Source of the DNA: Desulfobacterales bacterium S5133MH16
Lineage (GTDB): Bacteria > Desulfobacterota > Desulfobacteria > Desulfobacterales > UBA11574
Assembly (NCBI GenBank): GCA_001751005.1
Contig: MAXL01000352.1
Location: 1 to 5,131, forward strand
Reading direction: 5' to 3'
Length of the DNA stretch: 5,131 nt
The notes beneath the pieces are model-generated. The model was not told where the DNA came from. It ran no database searches and saw only the letters and a program-made list of their open reading frames with translations. Every line of letters begins with the position of its first letter. Position 1 is the first letter of the stretch. A program made the position numbers and the translations under genes. Of the stretch, positions 1 to 4,971 are shown piece after piece.

Positions 1-267
1 ACCAAGGATGAAAAGCTGGAAGAGGAATGCGAAAAGTTCATCTCCATCCACAAGCCGGACAGCCACTATGTGCCCTATATAAAGAATTACCTTAAGGCAT
101 ATGTCAGTGATGAACAATTTCGGCAGATCATCAACAATAAACACTATGGCGAACTGAATTTTTATCCCGCTTTCAGCATGGATGAATTCAGCGCTTTAAA
201 CGGCTGGCGTGATATTGTACCGGAATACGCCAAAGATTATATCCCTTTTAATACCTACGTGGTATGA
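1..267 (+). CDS. hsdR: Type I restriction enzyme R subunit (HsdR), C-terminal end only
   Basis: This is the last 88 codons of a gene that begins upstream of the window; frame 1 is open from base 1 to the TGA at 265-267. The encoded tail contains KNYLKAYVSDEQFRQII, then FSMDEFSALNGWRDIVPEY and KDYIPFNTYV. This matches my recollection of the C-terminal helical domain of EcoKI/EcoEI-type HsdR proteins, which contacts the methyltransferase core. The intact protein would carry an N-terminal nuclease domain and SF2 translocase motors and would cleave unmethylated DNA together with HsdM and HsdS; none of that is visible here. The identity is strengthened by the M-S gene about 850 bases downstream on the same strand. 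The next gene starts 15 bases after the stop, so they are probably cotranscribed. An unrelated DEAD/DEAH helicase tail is the main alternative. Confidence 0.8.
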   Translation, partial: TKDEKLEEECEKFISIHKPDSHYVPYIKNYLKAYVSDEQFRQIINNKHYGELNFYPAFSMDEFSALNGWRDIVPEYAKDYIPFNTYVV

Positions 268-282
268 AGGAAGAATTAACAA

Positions 283-861
283 ATGAGTAAAAAAAACCGG
301 AAAATCGAGGTGAAAGGCAGCAAAATCACCATCGTAAAGTCTGACAGAGAAGATTATATATCCATTACCGATATAGCCAGACACAAAAATCCAGAGGCAA
401 CCGGTCTGGTAATTTTCCACTGGTTAAGCACACGATATACGATTGAATTCATGGGGTTATGGGAGAAAATGCATAATCCCGATTTTAATGTTACGGAATT
501 CCGTAACATTAAAAATGAATCCGGCTCAAACGGTTTTGTTCTATCCAGTAAAAACTGGATAAACAGTACCAATGCCATTGGTATTATTTCCAAAGCCGGG
601 CGCTACGGTGGAACTTATGCCCATAAAGATATTGCCTTTGAATTTGCTTCGTGGATTTCCGCTGAATTTAAGCTTTTTCTTATCAAAGAGTTTCAACGTC
701 TCAAAGAACAGGAACAAAAACAACTCGGCTGGGACATCAAACGCAGCCTGACCAAAATTAATTACCGTATTCACACATATGCCATCAAAGAAAATCTGCT
801 TCCACCGGAACTGACTGCCACTCAAATCAATCAGATCTATGCCACCGAAGCTGATGTTTGA
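283..861 (+). CDS. KilA-N domain protein, truncated by an in-frame TGA
   Basis: The 192-residue product carries a KilA-N domain, a DNA-binding module found in phage proteins and in accessory genes of restriction loci. Visible blocks are YISITDIARH (residues 25-34), NWINSTNAIGII (91-102) and GRYGGTYAHKDIAFEFASWI (106-125), followed by a helical stretch with KEFQRLKEQEQKQ (135-147). The ATG is supported by AGGAAG nine bases upstream. The reading frame stops at TGA 859-861, just after ATEADV, but continues in the same frame for 82 codons to 1110. Homologues I recall run through this point with DVLNLA-like residues, giving about 270-280 residues. The DNA-binding core is intact, so the short product could still bind DNA. 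It lies between hsdR and the hsdM-hsdS fusion, which suggests a regulatory or accessory role in the restriction system; the exact function is unknown. The coding sequence contains three strong inverted repeats, listed separately. Confidence 0.8.
   Translation: MSKKNRKIEVKGSKITIVKSDREDYISITDIARHKNPEATGLVIFHWLSTRYTIEFMGLWEKMHNPDFNVTEFRNIKNESGSNGFVLSSKNWINSTNAIGIISKAGRYGGTYAHKDIAFEFASWISAEFKLFLIKEFQRLKEQEQKQLGWDIKRSLTKINYRIHTYAIKENLLPPELTATQINQIYATEADV
483..514. repeat. Perfect 32-bp palindrome inside the KilA-N gene
   Basis: The left arm TTTTAATGTTACGGAA (483-498) is followed without any spacer by its exact reverse complement TTCCGTAACATTAAAA (499-514). The pairing fails at 482/515. It covers codons 67-78 (DFNVTEFRNIKN) and has a GAATTC core. 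A 16-bp perfect arm is far beyond what coding constraint should give. There is no T-run after the stem on the + strand, so it is not a standard terminator. Possible roles are an operator for a dimeric DNA-binding protein, an mRNA hairpin, or a small inserted palindromic element. Confidence 0.9.
542..561. repeat. Inverted repeat, 8-bp perfect arms with AAAA loop
   Basis: TATCCAGT (542-549) and ACTGGATA (554-561) are exact reverse complements separated by four A residues (550-553). This would form a compact mRNA hairpin inside the KilA-N coding sequence, covering the codons for LSSKNWI. It starts 27 bases after the 32-bp palindrome. Confidence 0.7.
567..583. repeat. Inverted repeat, 8-bp perfect arms around one central base
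   Basis: TACCAATG (567-574) and CATTGGTA (576-583) are exact reverse complements around C575. A possible G-T pair (566/584) and an A-T pair (565/585) extend the stem on the RNA. It covers the codons for STNAIGI, a stretch that looks conserved in KilA-N proteins, so protein constraint may explain part of it. It starts five bases after the preceding inverted repeat. Confidence 0.65.
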
Positions 862-1110
862 AATCTTGCCCTGCTTGGCATGACTGCCTCTCAATGGCGG
901 CAAAAACATAAAAAGCAAAAAGGCAACATCAGGGATTATGCCAATGTCGCGCAACTGGTTTGTCTGGCGAATCTGGAAAATTTAAATGCTCTGTTCATCG
1001 GTGAAAAGCTGCCGCAATCCGAAAGGCTGGCAAAACTTAACAGTATAGCACGGCATCAGATGAAAATCCTGACGGCAGACAACAGTATAAAAAGGCTGGA
1101 AGATAAATAG
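862..1110 (+). pseudogene. Severed C-terminal part of the KilA-N domain gene
   Basis: Directly after TGA 859-861 the same frame continues as NLALLGMTASQWRQKH and on through NIRDYANVAQLVCLANLENL to LTADNSIKRLEDK, ending at TAG 1108-1110. No frameshift is needed to join it to the upstream part, so a single base change (for example TTA to TGA) would explain the break. A compensating pair of homopolymer slips giving TTTGAAA from TTTTGAA is another possibility. An internal ATG at 880 could permit restart and a 76-residue product, but no good Shine-Dalgarno sequence precedes it. The conserved appearance of the residues implies that the break is recent, tolerated, or a sequencing error. The TAG directly abuts the next gene's ATG at 1111. 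That suggests translation of the two was once coupled, and the premature stop could weaken the coupling. Confidence 0.7.
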
Positions 1111-3633
1111 ATGTTAGATAAAGACACCAAACAACGCATCAACTCCGCCAGGCAGATTCTGGTTGGCAAGGTTCCCGACCCGAAAGCGCAGGTTGAGCAG
1201 ATTACCAATGCCCTGATTTACAAGTTCATGGATGACATGGACAGGGATAATGAAGAACTGGGAGGCAAGGCGCAATTTCTCACTGGCGATCTGAAAGAAT
1301 TTTCATGGGGCCGTTTGATGAGCCGTGAACTGTCCGGCACAGAACGGTGGGACTTATACACCCGCGCCCTGACCTCTTTTGCCAGATCAGAGCAGATACC
1401 GGAACTTTTTCGAACTATTTTCAAAGACGCATACCTGCCCTATCGCGACCCGGAAACGCTCAACCTGTTTTTGAAAGAGATCAATGGTTTTTCTTACAGC
1501 AACAGTGAAAATCTCGGCAATGCCTTTGAGTACCTGCTATCAATCCTTGGCTCTCAGGGCGATGCCGGGCAGTTCCGCACCCCCCGTCACATCATTGACT
1601 TTATTGTTGAGGTGGTAAATCCGCAAAAGCGTGAGCGCATTCTTGATCCCGCCTGCGGCACTGCCGGATTTTTGATCTCCTCGTACAAGTATATCTGGCG
1701 TGAAAACTCTTCCAACTACAAAGCGAAAGAATACGTCCCCACATTTGCCGAAACGGAAAACGCCGATATAGCCAGCGTGCAAATACAGAAAAACGGTAAA
1801 TATAATGGCGCAGAGCTCAACCCTGATGACCGGACCCGGCTGGCTCGAAACATCGTGGGCTATGACATATCCCCGGACATGGTGCGTCTTTCTCTGGTCA
1901 ATCTCTATCTGCACGGCTTTTCCACCCCGCAGATTTATGAATACGACACCCTTACTTATGAAGAACGATGGGGAGATAATTTTGACATTATTCTTGCCAA
2001 TCCGCCGTTTATGACTCCGAAAGGCGGCATCCGGCCCCATAAGCTATTTCAGGTATCAGCCAATCGGGCGGAAGTGCTGTTTGTGGATTACATTGCCGAA
2101 CACCTTACCCTGAATGGCAGAGGTGGAATTATTGTGCCGGAGGGCATTATTTTTCAGTCCGCCAATGCCTATAAAGCCCTGCGCAAGATGCTGGTGGATG
2201 AAATTTATCTCTACGCCGTGGTCAGTCTGCCCGCCGGTGTGTTCCAGCCCTACAGCGGCGTGAAAACTTCCATTCTGTTTCTTGATAAACAGCTTGCCAA
2301 AAAGAATGATGAAATCCTCTTTGTCAAAGTGGAAAATGACGGCTTTGACCTTGGAGCGCAGAGAAGACGGATAGAGAAGAATGACCTGCCCCAGGCGTTT
2401 GAAATTTTGCGGGATTGGCAAAAGGGCAGGAAGATTGAGTCCAAGCTTGCCCTATGGGTGAAGAAAAAGAAAATTGCCGAAAACGGCGACTATAACCTGA
2501 CCGGCGACCGATACCGTGAGGCGGTGGATTACAGCAAGGTCAAGTGGCCGATGGTGAGGTTGGGGGAGATTATTGCCACGGTTACGCCTCCTATCAAAAT
2601 CAAAAAAGAGAATTTTTCTAACAAAGGCAGTTTTCCTATTATTGACCAGTCCCAAAATGAAATTGCTGGCTGGACAGACGATTCGGAGGCTTTGGTAAAA
2701 GGGGATAAACCGCTTGTCATTTTCGGGGATCATACATGTGCTGTTAAATATATTGAAAGGCCTTTTGCGCAAGGTGCAGACGGGATCAAGATATTAAGAA
2801 CTGTGGACAAGTTATTATCCAAATTTCTTTACTTTTTACTTAGAACAAATCCTGTAAAATCTGATGGCTATAAAAGGCATTTTACAAAATTAAAACAAAT
2901 CCAAATCCCCCTCCCGCCCCTTGAAGTCCAGAAAGAGATCGTTGCCGAACTGGACAGCTACCAGAAGGTCATAGACGGTGCACGGCAGGTTGCCGAAAAC
3001 TGGAAACCCCGCATCAAGATCAACCCTGACTGGCCGCTGGTGCAGTTGGGGAAGGATGAAATTGTAGAAATTGTCGATGGTGACAGAGGAAAGAATTATC
3101 CTAAAAAGTCAGATTTTATGAAGGAGGGGTTTTGTTTGTTTTTAAATACAAGCAATGTTCGAAAAGGGGAATTTAATTTTTCAAAACTTGATTTCATTTC
3201 TAAAGAAAGAGATGAATTGCTAAGTAAAGGGAAATTGAAAAGACATGATGTTATTTTAACAACAAGGGGAACACTTGGGAATACATCTTATTATAATGAT
3301 AGTGTTATATTTAAAAATTTGAGAATAAATTCTGGTATGGTTATCTTGAGATGTAATAGAAATAAATTGTTACCGAAATTCTTATTAAAGACACTAAATT
3401 TTGAGCTATTTACTTCTCAACTCAACCAATATTTATCTGGTAGTGCACAGCACCAATTGCCTATTCGGGTACTGTCACAAATCCAAATTCTTCTACCGCC
3501 CCTTGAAGTCCAGAAGAAGATCGTTGCCGAAATCGAAAAAGAGCAAAAAATGGTGGAGGAATGCAAAAAGCTGATCGCCATTCACGAGCAGAAAATCAAG
3601 AATAAAATCGCCGAAGTGTGGGGTGAGGAATAA
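1111..3633 (+). CDS. hsdMS: Fused type I methyltransferase-specificity protein (HsdM-HsdS)
   Basis: The 840-residue protein joins an N6-adenine DNA methyltransferase to a complete two-domain specificity subunit. Residues 1-150 form the helical HsdM N-terminal region. QFRTPRHI (154-161) precedes the SAM-binding motif I, DPACGTAGF (179-187), where alanine replaces the usual second glycine. The catalytic motif IV NPPF is at 297-300, followed by RGGIIVPEGIIF (337-348). The specificity part begins near WPMVRLG (479-485). TRD1 spans about 480-598 and ends in PLPPLEVQKEIVAEL. TRD2 starts at WPLVQLG (641-647) and ends in LPPLEVQKKIVAEI (795-808). Helical, coiled-coil-like spacers follow each TRD (about 603-632 and 800-835). 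GGAAG lies eight bases before the ATG, which abuts the preceding TAG. No nuclease motif is seen, so cutting depends on the separate HsdR. The protein would read an asymmetric bipartite target and methylate adenine on both half-sites. Fusion of M and S is less common than separate genes. Confidence 0.93.
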   Translation: MLDKDTKQRINSARQILVGKVPDPKAQVEQITNALIYKFMDDMDRDNEELGGKAQFLTGDLKEFSWGRLMSRELSGTERWDLYTRALTSFARSEQIPELFRTIFKDAYLPYRDPETLNLFLKEINGFSYSNSENLGNAFEYLLSILGSQGDAGQFRTPRHIIDFIVEVVNPQKRERILDPACGTAGFLISSYKYIWRENSSNYKAKEYVPTFAETENADIASVQIQKNGKYNGAELNPDDRTRLARNIVGYDISPDMVRLSLVNLYLHGFSTPQIYEYDTLTYEERWGDNFDIILANPPFMTPKGGIRPHKLFQVSANRAEVLFVDYIAEHLTLNGRGGIIVPEGIIFQSANAYKALRKMLVDEIYLYAVVSLPAGVFQPYSGVKTSILFLDKQLAKKNDEILFVKVENDGFDLGAQRRRIEKNDLPQAFEILRDWQKGRKIESKLALWVKKKKIAENGDYNLTGDRYREAVDYSKVKWPMVRLGEIIATVTPPIKIKKENFSNKGSFPIIDQSQNEIAGWTDDSEALVKGDKPLVIFGDHTCAVKYIERPFAQGADGIKILRTVDKLLSKFLYFLLRTNPVKSDGYKRHFTKLKQIQIPLPPLEVQKEIVAELDSYQKVIDGARQVAENWKPRIKINPDWPLVQLGKDEIVEIVDGDRGKNYPKKSDFMKEGFCLFLNTSNVRKGEFNFSKLDFISKERDELLSKGKLKRHDVILTTRGTLGNTSYYNDSVIFKNLRINSGMVILRCNRNKLLPKFLLKTLNFELFTSQLNQYLSGSAQHQLPIRVLSQIQILLPPLEVQKKIVAEIEKEQKMVEECKKLIAIHEQKIKNKIAEVWGEE
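2545..2565 (+). repeat. Specificity-domain upstream repeat, copy 1 (start of TRD1)
   Basis: This 21-base stretch encodes WPMVRLG at the start of TRD1 and matches 3031-3051, the start of TRD2, at 18 of 21 positions. It marks the left boundary of each target-recognition module and could serve as a short homology for module exchange. Confidence 0.6.
2895..2949 (+). repeat. Specificity-domain downstream repeat, copy 1 (end of TRD1)
   Basis: This 55-base segment encodes the end of TRD1 and the first part of the central spacer helix, including LPPLEVQKEIVAE. It matches 3477-3531 at 49 of 55 positions by eye. The last 36 bases (2914-2949) differ at only two positions. Such close DNA identity between the two halves of a specificity subunit suggests internal duplication or gene conversion. 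Confidence 0.75.
3031..3051 (+). repeat. Specificity-domain upstream repeat, copy 2 (start of TRD2)
   Basis: This is the second copy of the WPxVxLG-coding segment, matching 2545-2565 at 18 of 21 bases. Just downstream of it the sequence becomes clearly AT-rich and remains so until the next repeat at 3477. Confidence 0.6.
3477..3531 (+). repeat. Specificity-domain downstream repeat, copy 2 (end of TRD2)
   Basis: This is the second copy of the 55-base repeat, encoding LPPLEVQKKIVAE at the start of the distal helix. The two downstream copies are 582 bases apart and the two upstream copies are 486 apart, so the two TRDs differ in length by 96 bases. Direct repeats on both sides make TRD2 an exchangeable cassette. 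Confidence 0.75.
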
Positions 3634-3639
3634 ATTGGT

Positions 3640-4347
3640 ATGGAAACCGCCTACCAAATCTTTGAATACCTGCCTCTCAAATACAAAAATCCATCAGACA
3701 CGGATTATTTTTCTTTTCTGGCCCATTCGGTAGAACAGAATTACATAGCAAAAAATTATCATTTTGCCGTTGTCGCCCTGCACATGATCTATATGGGCAT
3801 TGTCTATCATTACATTTACGGCATATTTCGGGCGGATAAAAAACGGTTTGAATATGTCCTGATTGGTTTCCATGACAGATTGCAGGTAAAAGAACTTGAT
3901 AATATTTTCTGGCATTCGTTTTCCAATGAAAACGAGTCCACCATTTTCCAGTTTTACCGGGCGGTCGGCATCCCTAACGACCAAATTGGCAACCTGAAAG
4001 CCCCGGTCAAAAAAAGAAACGATATTCTGCACACAAACGGCATCTATCTCACAAGCGAGGAAGACTTTGAAGAACGGGCTCAAACCTATCTGCAAAATCT
4101 GGAGAGAATCCACGAAGTTTGCCTTGTTGAATTTAGAAAGCTGTTTTTACGGTTTTTAGACGAAATCAAGATAGATGTTGAGAGCAAGGAAGAAGCCGGC
4201 CAATACATTCAGGAGGACTTTATTCAGGAATTCGGCATCAATTCAACAACCATTCGTTCTCTGTCAAGAATTGATGAATCAGAATACCCCGAAGATAAAA
4301 AATATTTTCACTCAGCACTGCAAGAAAGGGCGGAAACAGAAGATTGA
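3640..4347 (+). CDS. Uncharacterised protein with HEPN-like R-x4-H motif, in the hsd operon
   Basis: The 235-residue product is not a family I can name. It is mostly helical by eye, rich in aromatic residues in the first 110 positions (for example FAVVALHMIYMGIVYHYIYG, 42-61), and has no clear signal peptide. KKRNDILHTNG (124-134) contains RNDILH: arginine 126, asparagine 127 and histidine 131 fit the R-[polar]-x3-H (R-x4-6-H) catalytic motif of HEPN-domain ribonucleases. From memory, similar proteins with an RND..AH or RN.IAH motif occur beside type I restriction genes. The ATG lies six bases after the hsdMS stop, with GAGGA ten bases upstream inside the end of hsdMS, so the genes are almost certainly cotranscribed and probably translationally coupled. 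The inferred role is an RNA-cleaving accessory effector or toxin tied to the restriction system, comparable in position to prrC in the prr locus, although no ATPase domain is present. HEPN assignment rests on one short motif; a non-catalytic structural HEPN protein is possible. Confidence 0.75.
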   Translation: METAYQIFEYLPLKYKNPSDTDYFSFLAHSVEQNYIAKNYHFAVVALHMIYMGIVYHYIYGIFRADKKRFEYVLIGFHDRLQVKELDNIFWHSFSNENESTIFQFYRAVGIPNDQIGNLKAPVKKRNDILHTNGIYLTSEEDFEERAQTYLQNLERIHEVCLVEFRKLFLRFLDEIKIDVESKEEAGQYIQEDFIQEFGINSTTIRSLSRIDESEYPEDKKYFHSALQERAETED

Positions 4348-4353
4348 AAAAAC

Positions 4354-4400
4354 GCGATTAAATCGCATATACGCTGACGCCCAACAGCGCGGCGGTTTTT
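4354..4400 (+). terminator. Weak candidate terminator region after the restriction operon
   Basis: A small palindrome GCGATT-A-AATCGC (4354-4366) lies seven bases after the stop of the HEPN-like gene. Further on, CGCC (4378-4381) can pair with GGCG (4391-4394), followed by G and five T residues (4396-4400). CGCTG (4372-4376) with CAGCG (4385-4389) is a competing stem. The stems are short, so this is only a plausible end-of-operon signal. Confidence 0.25.
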
Positions 4401-4409
4401 CAACGTTGA

Positions 4410-4580
4410 TTGATAGGCTCGAAATCACCATTATTTCGTTTTGAAAAAGCTGATATTGTTTTATCAGAGGAAGAAACAAATTTAGTAGAGAGGATTGGTG
4501 ATGCCGTCACTTGGTCTGCTAGATATCCAGTGCCTAAGAAAGCCAAGGATTTCGAAAATAAACTTGTTCCGGGGATTTGA
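4410..4580 (+). pseudogene. C-terminal remnant of a conserved hypothetical protein
   Basis: The frame is open for 56 codons after a stop at 4407-4409 and ends at TGA 4578-4580. The translation has protein-like character from about residue 10 on: LFRFEKADIVLSEEE, then ERIGDAVTWSARYPVPKKAK. The W-[SA]-[AG]-R-Y-P-V-P block is one I recall at the C-terminal end of small uncharacterised bacterial proteins, where helices of the form LSxEExxLLExLxxAVxWAGRYPVP occur. There is no ATG in frame and no ribosome-binding site; the only potential start is TTG 4410. The N-terminal portion expected upstream is missing, and bases 4348-4409 show no continuation in another frame that I can recognise. It is most likely debris of a truncated gene rather than a functional short gene. 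Confidence 0.5.
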
Positions 4581-4607
4581 TTACCACTTATCCGACTGAT
4601 TCCATAA

Positions 4608-4616
4608 AGGAAGGAG
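4608..4616 (+). promoter_or_regulatory. Strong ribosome-binding site upstream of an ATA codon
   Basis: AGGAAGGAG (4608-4616) is a near-ideal Shine-Dalgarno sequence. Its AGGAG core (4612-4616) ends seven bases before ATA 4624-4626, the position where an initiation codon is expected. This spacing fixes the intended start of the downstream DUF2283-type gene at 4624. Confidence 0.65.
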
Positions 4617-4623
4617 AACACAT

Positions 4624-4863
4624 ATAGCCAAAATAAAAGTTTTCTATGACGAAGTTGGTAATACCCTTACTGTATGGTTTGATAGTCCGAATGATGAATA
4701 TTTATGCGAAGAAACAGGTGAGGAAGTTATCCTTATGAAGAACAAAACCGGGAAAGTTATCGGATTCGAAAAACTCAATTTCTCAGCCGAAAAGCCAGTA
4801 AATTTTCAAGTATGGTTTGATACAATTGCAATGAAACCTGAAGCAATATCCGCCCAACAATGA
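4624..4863 (+). CDS. DUF2283-family small protein with non-standard ATA start
   Basis: The 79-codon frame reads (M)AKIKVFYDEVGNTLTVWFD, then EETGEEVILMKNKTGKVIGFEKLNF, and ends in KPEAISAQQ at TGA 4861-4863. The opening x-IKVFYDEVGNTLTVWF and the central GKVIGFEKLN are typical of DUF2283 proteins, small beta-rich proteins of unknown biochemical function often encoded near toxin-antitoxin genes. The length is normal for the family. The family start would be ATG-GCC-AAA; here the codon is ATA, and no ATG, GTG or TTG lies in frame between the upstream stop (TGA 4597-4599) and the ATG inside VILMKNK at about residue 38, too late for a full domain. The strong ribosome-binding site at seven bases argues that ATA is the initiation position. 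Either it initiates weakly at ATA or it has lost its start codon. The last codons overlap an attC-like element. A DUF4258-type gene follows 108 bases downstream. Confidence 0.65.
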   Translation: MAKIKVFYDEVGNTLTVWFDSPNDEYLCEETGEEVILMKNKTGKVIGFEKLNFSAEKPVNFQVWFDTIAMKPEAISAQQ

Positions 4864-4909
4864 GGTCCATCCGACGCCGTGACCTCGACGGCTGACCTCT
4901 ACGTTCGCA
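4852..4909 (+). other. attC-like integron recombination site (candidate)
   Basis: GCCCAAC (4852-4858) fits the RYYYAAC end of integron attC sites. GTTCGCA (4903-4909) is a degenerate match to the opposite GTTRRRY end; its GTT pairs with the AAC. Inside lie an inner pair of 6-base arms, GAGGTC (4862-4867) and GACCTC (4894-4899), three bases in from the AAC and GTT on either side, and then a GCCGT/ACGGC stem (4876-4880 with 4888-4892). The 58-base length is at the short end for attC. The element overlaps the stop codon of the preceding gene on the same strand, the usual arrangement for cassette genes. The imperfect right end and the lack of a second convincing site or an integrase in view keep confidence moderate. 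It could also be a simple hairpin or terminator without a T-run. Confidence 0.4.
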
Positions 4910-4913
4910 CCCA

Positions 4914-4942
4914 TTCACGATAGATAAATTTAATAGTATGAT
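4914..4942 (+). promoter_or_regulatory. Candidate sigma-70-type promoter for the DUF4258-type gene
   Basis: TTCACG (4914-4919) matches the -35 consensus at four of six positions. TATGAT (4937-4942), 17 bases further on, matches the -10 consensus at five of six. Transcription would start near 4949-4951, leaving a leader of about 22 bases before the ATG at 4972. The surrounding sequence 4920-4958 is AT-rich, as expected. Confidence 0.4.
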
Positions 4943-4971
4943 TAAAAGAGTATATATCTGGCGAGGATGAC

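Noticed and set aside
859..861. Alternative genetic code in which TGA is read as an amino acid
   Set aside because: TGA is a sensible stop for the hsdR tail, the HEPN-like gene and the DUF2283 gene, and it is absent from the 840 sense codons of hsdMS, so the standard code fits.
541..954. Long minus-strand ORF (137 codons) opposite the KilA-N gene
   Set aside because: It has no recognisable domain or ribosome-binding site and overlaps a well-supported gene; it is an antisense shadow.
1540..2040. Minus-strand ORF of 166 codons opposite the methyltransferase domain
   Set aside because: It lies entirely within the coding sequence of conserved methyltransferase motifs and has no protein-family character of its own.
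3694..4113. Minus-strand ORF of 139 codons opposite the HEPN-like gene
   Set aside because: The + strand frame has a proper start, ribosome-binding site and operon spacing; the antisense frame has none.
4379..4411. Second attC-like site, from GCCCAAC (4379-4385) to GTTGATT (4405-4411)
   Set aside because: The 33-base span is too short and no inner paired stems of the right layout were found; at most it is a truncated fragment.
4175..4444. + strand 89-codon ORF overlapping the end of the HEPN-like gene
   Set aside because: It is in a different frame from the coherent 235-residue protein, has no ribosome-binding site, and shows low-complexity basic residues; it is a frame shadow.
4577..4607. 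Promoter directly upstream of the DUF2283 gene (TTGATT ... CATAAA)
   Set aside because: The -10 match is poor and the spacer is about 19 bases; too weak to list.
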